Source: Lachnospiraceae bacterium (GTDB taxonomy: Bacteria > Bacillota > Clostridia > Lachnospirales > Lachnospiraceae). From it: a DNA stretch of 64,000 nucleotides. This document shows positions 46,553-55,590 of this stretch, piece after piece. The stretch covers positions 62,001 to 126,000 of the forward strand of contig JAFZVZ010000017.1 in assembly GCA_017617545.1 (NCBI GenBank), in the 5' to 3' direction. The first letter of the stretch is position 1, and each line of letters opens with the position of its first letter. Under the pieces are notes generated by a model. It was not told the origin of the DNA and made no database searches. It saw nothing but the letters and a program-made list of their open reading frames with translations. Made by a program: the position numbers and the translations under genes.

Positions 46553-47329
46553 ATGGGGATTTGCATGATATTCGGAGCAGGTGAGCGTGTTCCGCGGGAA
46601 TTTGTCGGACGAGCCTGTCTTACCATTGGACGAAGCGGCTACAATGAGTGTGAGCCGTTGACAAAATACTCGGAATGTATACTTCGTGATGAGACAGACC
46701 TTGTCATCGCCGCTGACGGCGGGATGGACTGGATCAAGGAAAAACTGCCCTGTCTGAGACCTGACATATTTATCGGAGACATGGATTCCGTCGTCACAGA
46801 TCATCAGAATGACGCCGCAGAGGAACATGTCAGCGTGATCAAGCTTCCGGTTGAGAAGGACGACACCGACATGGGCGCAGCTGTCGCAATCGGTTTGGAG
46901 CGCGGATATAAGACGTTTTATCTCTACGGCGGAACCGGCGGAAGATGGGATCACACGATCGCCAACCTGCAGCTGTTAAAGCATATCTCGAAAAACGGCG
47001 GCACCGGATTTCTGATCGGTCCGCAATTGACGGCAACGGTTGTGCACGCTGAAGAAGGCGTTACAAACACTATCGTGATCCGAGGCTGTGACCCTGCGAA
47101 GGATAAAGGCGGAAGACCGTTCAGTCTGTTCGGAATGGGAAGCGCTGAGGGTGTGACGATCCGCGACGCAAAATACGAGGCGACAGACGTAACGCTCAAG
47201 GACGATTTTGCGCTCGGGGTGAGCAACGAGACCGCGGGCATTTGCACCGTGATCACGTTTACGAAAGGAACCCTGCTGATCGTCGGGGAATTTCTTCCCT
47301 GCGATATAGCTTTTGATAACCCGGTTTAA
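46553..47329 (+). CDS. thiN: Thiamine pyrophosphokinase
   Basis: A 258-residue enzyme transferring pyrophosphate from ATP to thiamine, in the cytoplasm. Family segments are LVIAADGGMDWIKE, PDIFIGDMDSV (catalytic aspartates), LPVEKDDTDMGAAVAIGL and LYGGTGGRWDHTIANL, and the C-terminal beta domain includes VSNETAG. It is longer than the usual 210-220 residues because of about 35 extra residues near the N terminus (FGAGERVPREFVGRACLTIG). The ATG at 46553 follows GTGAGGATG. It stands ten bases before pyrC, so the two share a transcript. Confidence 0.9.
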   Translation: MGICMIFGAGERVPREFVGRACLTIGRSGYNECEPLTKYSECILRDETDLVIAADGGMDWIKEKLPCLRPDIFIGDMDSVVTDHQNDAAEEHVSVIKLPVEKDDTDMGAAVAIGLERGYKTFYLYGGTGGRWDHTIANLQLLKHISKNGGTGFLIGPQLTATVVHAEEGVTNTIVIRGCDPAKDKGGRPFSLFGMGSAEGVTIRDAKYEATDVTLKDDFALGVSNETAGICTVITFTKGTLLIVGEFLPCDIAFDNPV

Positions 47330-47339
47330 GGAGGTTGTT

Positions 47340-48599
47340 ATGATACTTCGAAACGGCCATGTAATAGACCCTGAGAACGGGATTGACCGTGTGACGGATG
47401 TGGCATTCGCTAACGGTGTGATCACCGCGGTTGCGGACAATATTCCCGCGGACGGCGAGGGAGAACTTGACTGTCGCGGCGCGTATGTCGTTCCCGGTTT
47501 TGTCGATCTTCACGTTCATCTGCGTGATCCCGGTCAGACGGCCAAGGAAACGCTTTCTACAGGAACCGCTGCTGCGGCGGCAGGCGGATACACTGCGGTT
47601 GCGCCGATGCCGAACACGTCTCCGTCTACCGACAGTTCAGAGAAGATCACTGAACTTTTAAAGCGCGCCGAAACGGAAGCTCGTGTAAAGCTTCTGCCGA
47701 TCACCGCTGTTACACTCGGACAGGAAGGACTTGTAATGGCAGATCTTGCATCTGCGAAAAATGCGGGAGCGGTCGCGATGTCCGAGGACGGCAAATCGGT
47801 CATGGACATTACACTGTACCGCGAGGCTCTTCGTAAGGCAGCTGAAATTGGACTGCCGATGTTCGCGCACTGCGAGGACAAAAACCTTGTCGCAGGCGGT
47901 GTGATCAACGCGGGAGTTGCTTCCGAGAAACTGGGACTTCCCAGCATCACGGACGCCGTCGAGGATGTGATCACGGCAAGAGACCTGATCCTTGCGGGAG
48001 AGACAGGGTGCCATGTCCATCTGTGTCACTGCTCAACGGCATTTTCCGCAAAGCTTTTGAAGGCGGCGAAGGAAGCAGGATACCCGGTGAGCGGGGAGGT
48101 ATGCCCGCATCATTTTGCGATGTGCGATGATGAGATCCCCGGAGATGACGCGAAGTACAAGATGAACCCGCCGCTTAGAAGCCGAAAGGACATGGAAGCA
48201 CTTCGTGAGGCAATCCGGGAAGGGATTTTTGACTGCATTTCCACGGACCATGCGCCTCACACCGCTGAGGAGAAGGCACGCGGATTTGCCAAGGCACCCT
48301 TCGGAATTGTAGGTTCAGAGACGGCATGGGCACTTTCCTACACGACCCTTGTGAAAGGCGGGATCATCGATATGCCCGCGCTTGTGCGGATGATGAGCAC
48401 GAACCCTTCGAAGATCGCAGGCCACACAGGCGGAACGCTCACGGTAGGAGCGCCCGCGGATATCGCGATCGTCACCGGCGAGGAGACGCGGATCGACGCA
48501 TCGACGTTCGCGAGTAAAGGACGCAACACGCCGTTTGACGGGCGCAGGGTGTACGGAAAGGTGCTTGCGACGTATGTGGACGGACGACGCGTGTTTTAA
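47340..48599 (+). CDS. pyrC: Dihydroorotase
   Basis: A 419-residue class I (Bacillus-type) dihydroorotase for pyrimidine synthesis, closing carbamoyl-aspartate to dihydroorotate. Zinc ligands are in VDLHVHLRDPGQTAKETL, FAHCEDKNL and VHLCHCST, and the catalytic aspartate is in CISTDHAPHTAEEK. The substrate loop APMPNTSPSTD is present. The start at 47340 has a perfect AAGGAGG upstream and lies just after the thiN stop. It is followed by pyrF with a short gap and a possible extra promoter. Confidence 0.95.
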   Translation: MILRNGHVIDPENGIDRVTDVAFANGVITAVADNIPADGEGELDCRGAYVVPGFVDLHVHLRDPGQTAKETLSTGTAAAAAGGYTAVAPMPNTSPSTDSSEKITELLKRAETEARVKLLPITAVTLGQEGLVMADLASAKNAGAVAMSEDGKSVMDITLYREALRKAAEIGLPMFAHCEDKNLVAGGVINAGVASEKLGLPSITDAVEDVITARDLILAGETGCHVHLCHCSTAFSAKLLKAAKEAGYPVSGEVCPHHFAMCDDEIPGDDAKYKMNPPLRSRKDMEALREAIREGIFDCISTDHAPHTAEEKARGFAKAPFGIVGSETAWALSYTTLVKGGIIDMPALVRMMSTNPSKIAGHTGGTLTVGAPADIAIVTGEETRIDASTFASKGRNTPFDGRRVYGKVLATYVDGRRVF

Positions 48600-48624
48600 A
48601 CTCCTTTATTTTCCTAACAAGTCA

Positions 48625-48654
48625 TTGGAAAGCAATGTAAATAAACTATACAAT
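48625..48654 (+). promoter_or_regulatory. Candidate promoter for pyrF
   Basis: TTGGAA at 48625-48630, an 18-base spacer and TACAAT at 48649-48654, about 22 bases before the pyrF ATG. The leader would be very short. I see no PyrR-type anti-terminator structure. Confidence 0.4.
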
Positions 48655-48676
48655 ATACCTGACAGGAGATAACACT

Positions 48677-49606
48677 ATGATCAGCAAACTGATTGAGAAA
48701 ATCCAGAAGACCAACGCACCGATCGTTGTCGGCCTCGACCCGATGCTTTCGTACATTCCTGAGCACATCAAGGCAGCAGCGTTCGCGGAGTTCGGCGAGA
48801 CGCTTGAGGGCGCTGCGGAGGCAGTATGGCAGTACAACAAGGCGATCGTCGATGCAACGTACGACCTGATCCCCTGCGTGAAGCCGCAGATCGCGATGTA
48901 CGAGCAGTTCGGAATTCCGGGTATGATCGCGTTCAAGAAGACCGTTGATTACTGCCATGAGAAAGGACTTTTGGTAATAGGCGACGTGAAGCGCGGCGAC
49001 ATTGGATCGACGTCCGCTGCGTACGCGACCGCGCACCTCGGAAGTGTCGAGGTAGGAAGCAGCGCATATGTGCCGTTCGGTGAGGATTTTGCGACGGTCA
49101 ATCCGTATCTCGGTTCCGACGGCGTGAAGCCGTTCCTTGAGGTATGCAACAAGGAAAATAAGGGCATTTTCCTTCTCGTAAAAACCTCGAACCCCTCGAG
49201 CGGTGAGTTCCAGGATCGTCTGATCGACGGACGCCCTCTCTATGAGTGGGTCGGCGAGAAGGTTGCCGAGTGGGGCGAGATGAGCATGGACGGCGCTTAC
49301 AGCAATGTCGGATGCGTCGTCGGCGCAACATATCCCGAGATGGGCAAGATCCTTCGCAAGATCATGCTGAAGGCGTACATCCTTGTTCCCGGTTACGGCG
49401 CGCAGGGCGGCACGGCAGAGGGCCTCAAGCCGTACTTTAACGAGGACGGTCTCGGCGCGATCGTGAACTCGTCGCGCGGTATCATCGCTGCGTACAAGCA
49501 GGCGAAGTATGCGGACAAGTTTGCTCCGGAGAATTTTGCGGACGCGAGCCGTCAGGCCGTGATCGACATGATCGAGGACATCAACGGAGCGGTGTTCGGC
49601 CGCTGA
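48677..49606 (+). CDS. pyrF: Orotidine 5'-phosphate decarboxylase
   Basis: A 309-residue decarboxylase of the long PyrF type 2 subgroup, producing UMP. IVVGLDPMLSYIP opens the barrel, VIGDVKRGDIGSTSAAYA near residue 97 carries the catalytic Lys and Asp pair, and VPGYGAQGG near 235 with VNSSRGIIAAY near 262 binds phosphate. The start follows AGGAGAT at seven bases. The usual partners pyrK, pyrD and pyrE are not adjacent in this window. Confidence 0.95.
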   Translation: MISKLIEKIQKTNAPIVVGLDPMLSYIPEHIKAAAFAEFGETLEGAAEAVWQYNKAIVDATYDLIPCVKPQIAMYEQFGIPGMIAFKKTVDYCHEKGLLVIGDVKRGDIGSTSAAYATAHLGSVEVGSSAYVPFGEDFATVNPYLGSDGVKPFLEVCNKENKGIFLLVKTSNPSSGEFQDRLIDGRPLYEWVGEKVAEWGEMSMDGAYSNVGCVVGATYPEMGKILRKIMLKAYILVPGYGAQGGTAEGLKPYFNEDGLGAIVNSSRGIIAAYKQAKYADKFAPENFADASRQAVIDMIEDINGAVFGR

Positions 49607-49641
49607 AGAGGGCAACACAGCTGCTGAATGTAACGCAGGTA

Positions 49642-49670
49642 TTGACATTCGCAGTGTGTGGTGATAAATT
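49642..49670 (+). promoter_or_regulatory. Promoter candidate for leuS
   Basis: TTGACA at 49642-49647, a 17-base spacer and TAAATT at 49665-49670. The leader to leuS would be about 90 bases. It is too short for, and lacks, the features of a T-box. Confidence 0.55.
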
Positions 49671-49768
49671 ATGCTATATTTTCCGAAATCCATTCGGAAT
49701 TGAAGAAAATACAAGGATTATGACAGACAGAGGAAGCCGTGAGGTGGATACGGCGGAAGGAGTGAGCC

Positions 49769-52204
49769 ATGAAGAATTACGAACCCGGCAAGATCGAGCC
49801 GAAATGGCAGAAATATTGGGAGGAGCATGATACGTTCCATACGGATGTGTGGGATTTCAGCAAGCCGAAGTACTATGTGCTGGACATGTTCCCGTATCCG
49901 TCGGGTGTCGGCCTTCATGCAGGTCATCCGGAGGGCTACACAGCAACCGATATCATGGCGCGCATGAAGCGCATGCAGGGCTACAACGTGCTGCATCCGA
50001 TGGGCTACGATTCGTTCGGTTTGCCTGCTGAGCAGTACGCCGTGACTACCGGACATCATCCGAACGGCTTTACGCAGGAAAATATCAAAACCTTCGGCAA
50101 GCAGCTGAAGGAGCTTGGCTTTGACTATGACTGGTCGAAGATGGTCGCAACGTCCGATCCGAAGTACTACAAGTGGACGCAGTGGATCTTCAAGCAGCTG
50201 TATCTTGCAGGCTACGCGAAGTACATTGACATGCCCGTGAACTGGTGTGAGGAGCTCGGAACCGTTCTCTCGAACGACGAGGTTATCGACGGCAAGTCGG
50301 AGCGCGGCGGTTTCCCTGTAGTGCGCAAGAATATGAAGCAGTGGGTCATCGACCAGCCTGCGTTCGCGGAGCAGCTTCTGGAGGGACTTGAGACGCTTGA
50401 CTGGCCGGAGTCGACGAAACTGATGCAGCAGAACTGGATCGGCAAATCGACCGGTGTCGAGGTGAAGTTCGACATTGTCGGCGGCGGTGATTTCTCCATC
50501 TTCACGACGTGTATTGAGACCATCTACGGTATCACGTTCATGGTGCTCGCACCCGACGGAGACATCGTTAAGACGCTCCTGGACCGCGTTCAGAACCGTG
50601 AGGAGGTCGAGGCTTATATCGCCGAGACGTTGAAGAAAAATGATATGGACCGCACCGAGCTCAACAAGACCAAGTCCGGTTGTGAGCTCAAGGGCGTTAC
50701 GTGTATCAACCCCGTTAACGGCAGAGAAGTCCGCATGTTCATCGGTGATTTCGTACTGGCAAGCTACGGTACAGGTGCTGTCATGGCGGTTCCGTCGCAC
50801 GACCAGCGTGACTTTGAGTACGCGATCGTGCACAATATCGATATGCTGCAGGTCATCGACGGCGACGAGAAGCTCGGCCATGTTGATGTCAGTGAGCACG
50901 CGTTTGAGAAGGGTGACTATCTCGGAAAGGGATATCGCCTGATCAACTCGCAGGAGTTCACCGGACTTACGGTTGAGGAGGCTAAGGAGGCCATCACCGC
51001 GAAACTGGAGAAGATGGGTGTCGGCAAGAGAACCGTCAACTATCATTTCCGCGAGTGGATTTTCGCGCGTCAGAGATACTGGGGCGAGCCCGTGCCGGTA
51101 GTTCACACTGAGGACGGTCAGATCCATGTTCTGGACGATGATGAGCTGCCGCTTGTTCTGCCTGAGCTCGACGATTACAAGGGCAAGAACGGACAGGCGC
51201 CTCTGGAGAATGCAACCGAGTGGAAGCAGTACGATCATAACGGCGTAAAGGGCAAGAGAGAGACTTCGACGATGCCCGGTTCCGCCGGATCGAGCTGGTA
51301 TTTCTTAAGATATATCGATCCCGATAACGACAAGCAGCTGGCGGATCCCGAACTTCTGAAGCACTGGATGCCGGTTGACCTCTATATCGGCGGACCGGAG
51401 CACGCGGTTGGACACCTGATGTACAGCCGTATCTGGAACCGTTTCCTGTATGACAAGGGCATTGCTCCGACTAAGGAGCCGTTCAAGAAGTTGGTTCACC
51501 AGGGCATGATCCTCGGTGCCAACGGCATCAAGATGGGCAAGCGTTATCCGGAATACGTTGTCAATCCGAGCGATATCGTTCGCGATTACGGCGCGGACAC
51601 TCTCAGACTGTACTTGATGTTCATGGGACCTTTGGAGGTCAGCAAACCGTGGAGCAACTCCGGTGTTGAGGGAGCAAGAAAGTTCCTGAACCGTGTATGG
51701 ACGTTCGTGACGAACCCGGACAACCTTACCGACGAGGAAATCCCGTCACTGGAGCGCGTATATCACCAGACCGTTAAGAAGGTGACGAGCGACTTTGAGA
51801 AGCTTGCGTTCAATACCGCGATCAGTCAGATGATGATCTTCGTGAACGCTTGCTACAGGGAAGGTCGCTGCACAAAGGCATATGCGGAAGGTCTTGTAAA
51901 GATGCTTTCTCCGATCTGCCCGCATATCGGCGAGGAGCTTTGGAGTGAACTCGGACACGAGGGAACGATCGCGTTTGAAGCATGGCCGTCGTTCGACGAG
52001 GCCAAGACCAAGGAAGACACGATCGAGATCGCCGTACAGGTCAACGGCAAGGTGCGCGGCAAGGTCAATGTCACGATGGAGGACGATGAGGACAGCGTTC
52101 TTGCGAAGGTGATGGAATCCGACGCGGCGAAGTTCCTGAACGGTACGATCGTGAAGAAGATCTACGTGAAGGGCAAGATCTTTACGATCGTTGTGAAGCC
52201 GTAA
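49769..52204 (+). CDS. leuS: Leucyl-tRNA synthetase
   Basis: An 811-residue class Ia synthetase charging tRNA-Leu. The HIGH-type motif is HAGHPEGY near residues 50-57. The editing domain is present, with the threonine-rich VKFD to TCIETIYG stretch and VMAVPSHDQRDFEYA. Tryptophan-containing NWCEELGTVLSNDEV is typical of LeuRS. The second ATP motif reads KMGKR near 588 in place of KMSKS. The C-terminal anticodon-binding and tail domains (IAVQVNGKVRGKV) are intact. The start follows GGAAGGAG. It ends in a strong terminator shared with luxS. Confidence 0.96.
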   Translation: MKNYEPGKIEPKWQKYWEEHDTFHTDVWDFSKPKYYVLDMFPYPSGVGLHAGHPEGYTATDIMARMKRMQGYNVLHPMGYDSFGLPAEQYAVTTGHHPNGFTQENIKTFGKQLKELGFDYDWSKMVATSDPKYYKWTQWIFKQLYLAGYAKYIDMPVNWCEELGTVLSNDEVIDGKSERGGFPVVRKNMKQWVIDQPAFAEQLLEGLETLDWPESTKLMQQNWIGKSTGVEVKFDIVGGGDFSIFTTCIETIYGITFMVLAPDGDIVKTLLDRVQNREEVEAYIAETLKKNDMDRTELNKTKSGCELKGVTCINPVNGREVRMFIGDFVLASYGTGAVMAVPSHDQRDFEYAIVHNIDMLQVIDGDEKLGHVDVSEHAFEKGDYLGKGYRLINSQEFTGLTVEEAKEAITAKLEKMGVGKRTVNYHFREWIFARQRYWGEPVPVVHTEDGQIHVLDDDELPLVLPELDDYKGKNGQAPLENATEWKQYDHNGVKGKRETSTMPGSAGSSWYFLRYIDPDNDKQLADPELLKHWMPVDLYIGGPEHAVGHLMYSRIWNRFLYDKGIAPTKEPFKKLVHQGMILGANGIKMGKRYPEYVVNPSDIVRDYGADTLRLYLMFMGPLEVSKPWSNSGVEGARKFLNRVWTFVTNPDNLTDEEIPSLERVYHQTVKKVTSDFEKLAFNTAISQMMIFVNACYREGRCTKAYAEGLVKMLSPICPHIGEELWSELGHEGTIAFEAWPSFDEAKTKEDTIEIAVQVNGKVRGKVNVTMEDDEDSVLAKVMESDAAKFLNGTIVKKIYVKGKIFTIVVKP

Positions 52205-52284
52205 TTGTGAAGCGATAAGGTGTTGTTAAGCTGAAACCGGGAGATCATTTTCCAGAAAATGATACAAATATGTACCAAACGAAA

Positions 52285-52318
52285 GGCGCAGCCACTGCAG
52301 TGTGGTTGCGCCTGTTTT
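52285..52318. terminator. Terminator between leuS and luxS
   Basis: GGCGCAGCCAC (52285-52295) pairs with GTGGTTGCGCC (52302-52312), 11 pairs with one G-U and a six-base loop, followed by TGTTTTG. On the other strand it is followed by TTTCGTTT, so it can stop both converging transcripts. Confidence 0.8.
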
Positions 52319-52362
52319 GATGAATTAGCTTTTTGGAAAAGATGCCCGGAATGTGCACCGGA

Positions 52363-52845
52363 TCAAAGACTGGTGTACGTGTAATGCTCCTTTGTGAAAC
52401 GAAGCAGTACATTTTCATAAAACCTGTCAGCGAGAAGCTTCGCCATCGGAAGGTTCTGGTCAAGGTAGTTGCCGCACTGCTCGGGAGCAGCGCCGGGGAT
52501 CTCGCCGGTGTAATCCGCGATGAAGGAGAAGCATTCACGCATCAGCGGAAGAATGTCAAGTGAGGTGTAGTCACCGGCAAGCAGAAGATAGAAACCGGTA
52601 CGGCAGCCCATCGGTCCGAAGTAGAGAACGCGGTCAGCCCACTCTGCGTGGTTGCGCAAAAATGTAGCTCCGAGATGCTCGATCGTATGGATCTCCGCGG
52701 TGTTCATTACAGGTTCTCTGTTCGGAGCGGTCATGCGGATATCAAACGTCGTGACGACGGTGTCGCCGGCGGTATCCTTGCGGGATACGTAGATGCCGGG
52801 AAGAAGTTTATTATGGTCCACAGTGAAACTGGCAATCGTTTTCAT
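52363..52845 (-). CDS. luxS: S-ribosylhomocysteine lyase
   Basis: A 160-residue LuxS, full length. It cleaves S-ribosylhomocysteine to homocysteine and the precursor of autoinducer 2, recycling the methyl cycle. The metal ligands are H53 and H57 in HTIEH with a C-terminal Cys in EQCGNY, and the catalytic Cys is in FGPMGCRTGFY. The ATG at 52845 follows AACAGGAGAAAGCC. No pfs or metK gene is adjacent. Confidence 0.97.
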   Translation of the reverse strand: MKTIASFTVDHNKLLPGIYVSRKDTAGDTVVTTFDIRMTAPNREPVMNTAEIHTIEHLGATFLRNHAEWADRVLYFGPMGCRTGFYLLLAGDYTSLDILPLMRECFSFIADYTGEIPGAAPEQCGNYLDQNLPMAKLLADRFYENVLLRFTKEHYTYTSL

Positions 52846-52884
52846 GGCTTTCTCCTGTTAAAAAGTGTTTTAGCAACGACAATC

Positions 52885-52913
52885 AGTATACTCTGTAACC
52901 GCTTCGATTGCAA
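52885..52913 (-). promoter_or_regulatory. Promoter of luxS
   Basis: On the minus strand, TTGCAA (52913-52908), a 17-base spacer and TATACT (52890-52885), about 40 bases before the luxS ATG. Confidence 0.6.
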
Positions 52914-52916
52914 CTG

Positions 52917-52945
52917 TTTACGCAACACATCTTTTGTGGTAAAAT
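52917..52945 (+). promoter_or_regulatory. Promoter for the gene at 52977
   Basis: TTTACG at 52917-52922, a 17-base spacer and TAAAAT at 52940-52945 preceded by TGG (extended -10). It faces away from the luxS promoter; the two -35 boxes are only a few bases apart, so the promoters may compete. Confidence 0.5.
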
Positions 52946-52976
52946 AAAGAATAAACCGTTATGGGGGACGGACAGT

Positions 52977-54026
52977 ATGAAAGCATTTGACGAGGAAGAG
53001 TACTATAGGGAACGGGACGACCGTGACAATTATGAAGAGTATTCCACGGAACGGATCAATCCGTTGACAGTGGCTAAATCGTTGTTCGGAACGATAGGCA
53101 TATTCATCGGCGTTAACGTTGTGATCGCCATTGTCGGAGTTATTGTGTGGCTGAATAATAATGCAAAACAACGGATGGCATCCCAAGAGCAGACTGCAGA
53201 AGCACGGAACGAGCTGGCGAAGGAAGGTGCCCGAGACCTTCAGAAATGGATTGAAAATATTGATCCTGAACTGATTGTTGTGCCCGGGTCCGTGACTGCA
53301 TATACGGAGGGATCGTACCATAGCGATTACTTCCTTAGGGTGCTTAGGTGTAAAGTGAAACGCGGCGAAACCGAGTTTGAAGCAATCTACGATATCGATA
53401 ATATGGTGCTTTTTACCAAGGAGAGGAAACAGGAATTTACGGATGCTTATTCGGAGTGGTTGCGCGAATGCCTGCTTTTTGGGATGACGGAAGATGATAT
53501 TTCCGTTACAGCAGAATATGCGGATTGCCTTTCTGAAAAGGCATGTTTTCCGGAGTATTACATTGACGATAAAGGGAATAAGACCGTACGAAATAAACTG
53601 TTCGAAACGAATAAGGTCGGCTTTAATGCGACAATGAGCGGGGAGGAATTCAGCAAGAAGCTTTCAGACGGATATTTTTATAATAATATATGTACAGCCA
53701 AGGTGGTTCTGAAAGATGTAGGACATTTGACAGACCTGAAGTTATTATTTACCGGTAATGAAAAGTCTGATGTGCCTTCTGTTTCTCTGTTTAGGTTATA
53801 TCTGTATCTTAGTGATGGATCTGTGATTGAATTGTATACGGGTGATTATTGTGAAATGTATGTCTTTCGAGTTGTGAAGGATTATTCCTCGGGATTCAGG
53901 CTAGTTGTTGAGGAATGGGCAATTGACAACGATAACAGCACTCCTGAGGCAAGAGAGTATAAACTTATGAAATCAGACAGATATGAGTATGAATATGATG
54001 TTGTCGGGAAACTTGTACACAAATAG
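52977..54026 (+). CDS. Unrecognised single-pass membrane protein
   Basis: A 349-residue protein. The first 35 residues are highly charged (EEEYYRERDDRDNYEEYS). One membrane segment follows near residues 40-62 (TIGIFIGVNVVIAIVGVIVW), then about 280 residues probably outside the cell. No cleavage site or lipobox is seen. I do not recognise the family; the outside part has a mixed alpha/beta look with GEFSKK-like and YTGDYCEMYVFRV segments. Base composition is more AT-rich than the neighbours. The start at 52977 follows GGGGGACGG. It precedes the zinc-ribbon gene by about 80 bases. Confidence 0.65.
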   Translation: MKAFDEEEYYRERDDRDNYEEYSTERINPLTVAKSLFGTIGIFIGVNVVIAIVGVIVWLNNNAKQRMASQEQTAEARNELAKEGARDLQKWIENIDPELIVVPGSVTAYTEGSYHSDYFLRVLRCKVKRGETEFEAIYDIDNMVLFTKERKQEFTDAYSEWLRECLLFGMTEDDISVTAEYADCLSEKACFPEYYIDDKGNKTVRNKLFETNKVGFNATMSGEEFSKKLSDGYFYNNICTAKVVLKDVGHLTDLKLLFTGNEKSDVPSVSLFRLYLYLSDGSVIELYTGDYCEMYVFRVVKDYSSGFRLVVEEWAIDNDNSTPEAREYKLMKSDRYEYEYDVVGKLVHK

Positions 54027-54102
54027 GACGTTGAGTAGTATTGCTCATGTATGTTAGAAATAGACGAAAGTCACATGAAGAGCGTGTGGCGGAAAGAGGA
54101 AA

Positions 54103-55575
54103 ATGATGTATTGTTTAACATGCGGTTACAAGATTGAAGGAACCCCGAAGTTTTGCCCGGAGTGCGGAAGCAGGCTTGAGGGAAATGTTTCGGAGGAAAA
54201 TCCGGCGAAAGATCAGAGAGTTCCTGTAACCTCAGGCGCATCAAACAACGGCGAGGGATCAACGGGACAGGGAATACCTGTGTTCCCCGGCGTTTCGACA
54301 ATGGGCGCTGCAGGCTTTGCAATGTTAGCCAACCTGAATCCGGAAGGACAGGCAAAAATAGCGGAAATGCTCAGAAAAGCCAATTCCACATGGGTCTTTG
54401 AATACTCCACAAGCGGAATGATGTTCCGCTCGGGTGTGACATATCGCGCCTGGAAGGATGATGACAAGGTTTACGCACAGGTTCGCCTGAGCGGTGTCGA
54501 TATCAAAGACGCGCCGGTATTTGAAGTGGATGAAGCATTTGCCGAAGGGCTGGAAATGAGCCTTTCGAACACCAATGCCGACGCATGGGACGGCTTTAAC
54601 GGTCACGCACAGGGCGTGATGGACGGTGACAGCTTCAACTTCAGTTTCCGTGACGGTAACGGCCGCAACATCAGTGCGCACGGATACATGGCATGGCCGG
54701 AAGGGTTCGGCGCGGCGCGAGTCGTGTGGGACGCGCTTTTCTACGGGGAGTATGATAAGCATTTTCCGAATTACGCGAAAAGACTGCAGGATTACATCAA
54801 CAAGACAGTGTTCCCGCAGTATGGTAAATGCGAGAACAGTGTCTACGAGGTGCATTATGTCGCCGAAGATCAGGATAGCTTCAGCTATACCGAGAACAAT
54901 ATGCCTTCGGGCATCATAACGTATAAGACAGGCAGGTTTACACAGGCAAGAACGAACGACGATACGGATAAAACCTGGATCGAAGCGGCGCTTGTCCGTT
55001 CCGTTAAGACGCCGAGTGATGTTGATCCTTCCATCAATGAGACAGGATTGATCTTAGAGATCTATCGCTCGGATGCGGAAGGCGTTCGCAAGGTATTAGA
55101 GGAGAGGGTGTACCGGGAGGTAGTGATCGCGAATGAAGGGGAAGCAACGATCCTGTTCCGTGAGGTTGACGGAAGAACGGTGATCGGAATTTACCGGAAG
55201 ATCACATATCATTACGGAAAAACCTATAAAGCGTACTATTTCACGGCAGTCGATTGCATCGGCGGTACATGGAATGAACTGGACAGTGCGAGCGCGAAAA
55301 TACCCGGCAAGGAAACAGTGTTCCCTGATGAGGAGCTGACGAAGTATGCGGAAGTGATGGAACTGGTCGGACTGAATGAGAGCGCTTCGAAATTCCGTGA
55401 GTCGAAGGAAGACTTTATGATCTCGGAGCCGTATACGAGACTGCTCAGCATTAAGTGGTTCACGAATCTGAATTCAGAGTTTCCTCAGAAAGTGAGGGAA
55501 ACGGAACCGAAGAAAAAGGTTGAAGGGTATTGGGTGAAGATTTACATTACGGCAACGGATTACTATTTCGGATGA
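54103..55575 (+). CDS. Zinc-ribbon protein of unknown function
   Basis: A 490-residue protein opening with a zinc ribbon (CLTCGYKIEGTPKFCPECGS, two CxxC pairs) and a low-complexity linker to about residue 65. The remaining 420 residues I do not recognise; they hold no membrane segment and show repeated beta-like stretches (GVTYRAWKDDDKVYAQVRL, ILFREVDGRTVIGIYRKITY). Zinc ribbons of this type often head Gram-positive proteins that are membrane-linked or scaffold-like. Two adjacent ATG codons at 54103 and 54106 follow AGAGGAAA and either may be used. It ends 15 bases before the dehydrogenase gene, so they are likely co-transcribed. Confidence 0.7.
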   Translation: MMYCLTCGYKIEGTPKFCPECGSRLEGNVSEENPAKDQRVPVTSGASNNGEGSTGQGIPVFPGVSTMGAAGFAMLANLNPEGQAKIAEMLRKANSTWVFEYSTSGMMFRSGVTYRAWKDDDKVYAQVRLSGVDIKDAPVFEVDEAFAEGLEMSLSNTNADAWDGFNGHAQGVMDGDSFNFSFRDGNGRNISAHGYMAWPEGFGAARVVWDALFYGEYDKHFPNYAKRLQDYINKTVFPQYGKCENSVYEVHYVAEDQDSFSYTENNMPSGIITYKTGRFTQARTNDDTDKTWIEAALVRSVKTPSDVDPSINETGLILEIYRSDAEGVRKVLEERVYREVVIANEGEATILFREVDGRTVIGIYRKITYHYGKTYKAYYFTAVDCIGGTWNELDSASAKIPGKETVFPDEELTKYAEVMELVGLNESASKFRESKEDFMISEPYTRLLSIKWFTNLNSEFPQKVRETEPKKKVEGYWVKIYITATDYYFG

Positions 55576-55590
55576 TAAGAAGGGATTGAT

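Noticed and set aside
49607-49768. T-box leader before leuS
   Set aside because: The leader after the promoter is only about 90 bases, with no specifier stem or T-box motif and no terminator hairpin.
49718-51238. A 506-codon minus-strand frame
   Set aside because: Antisense to leuS; no motifs.
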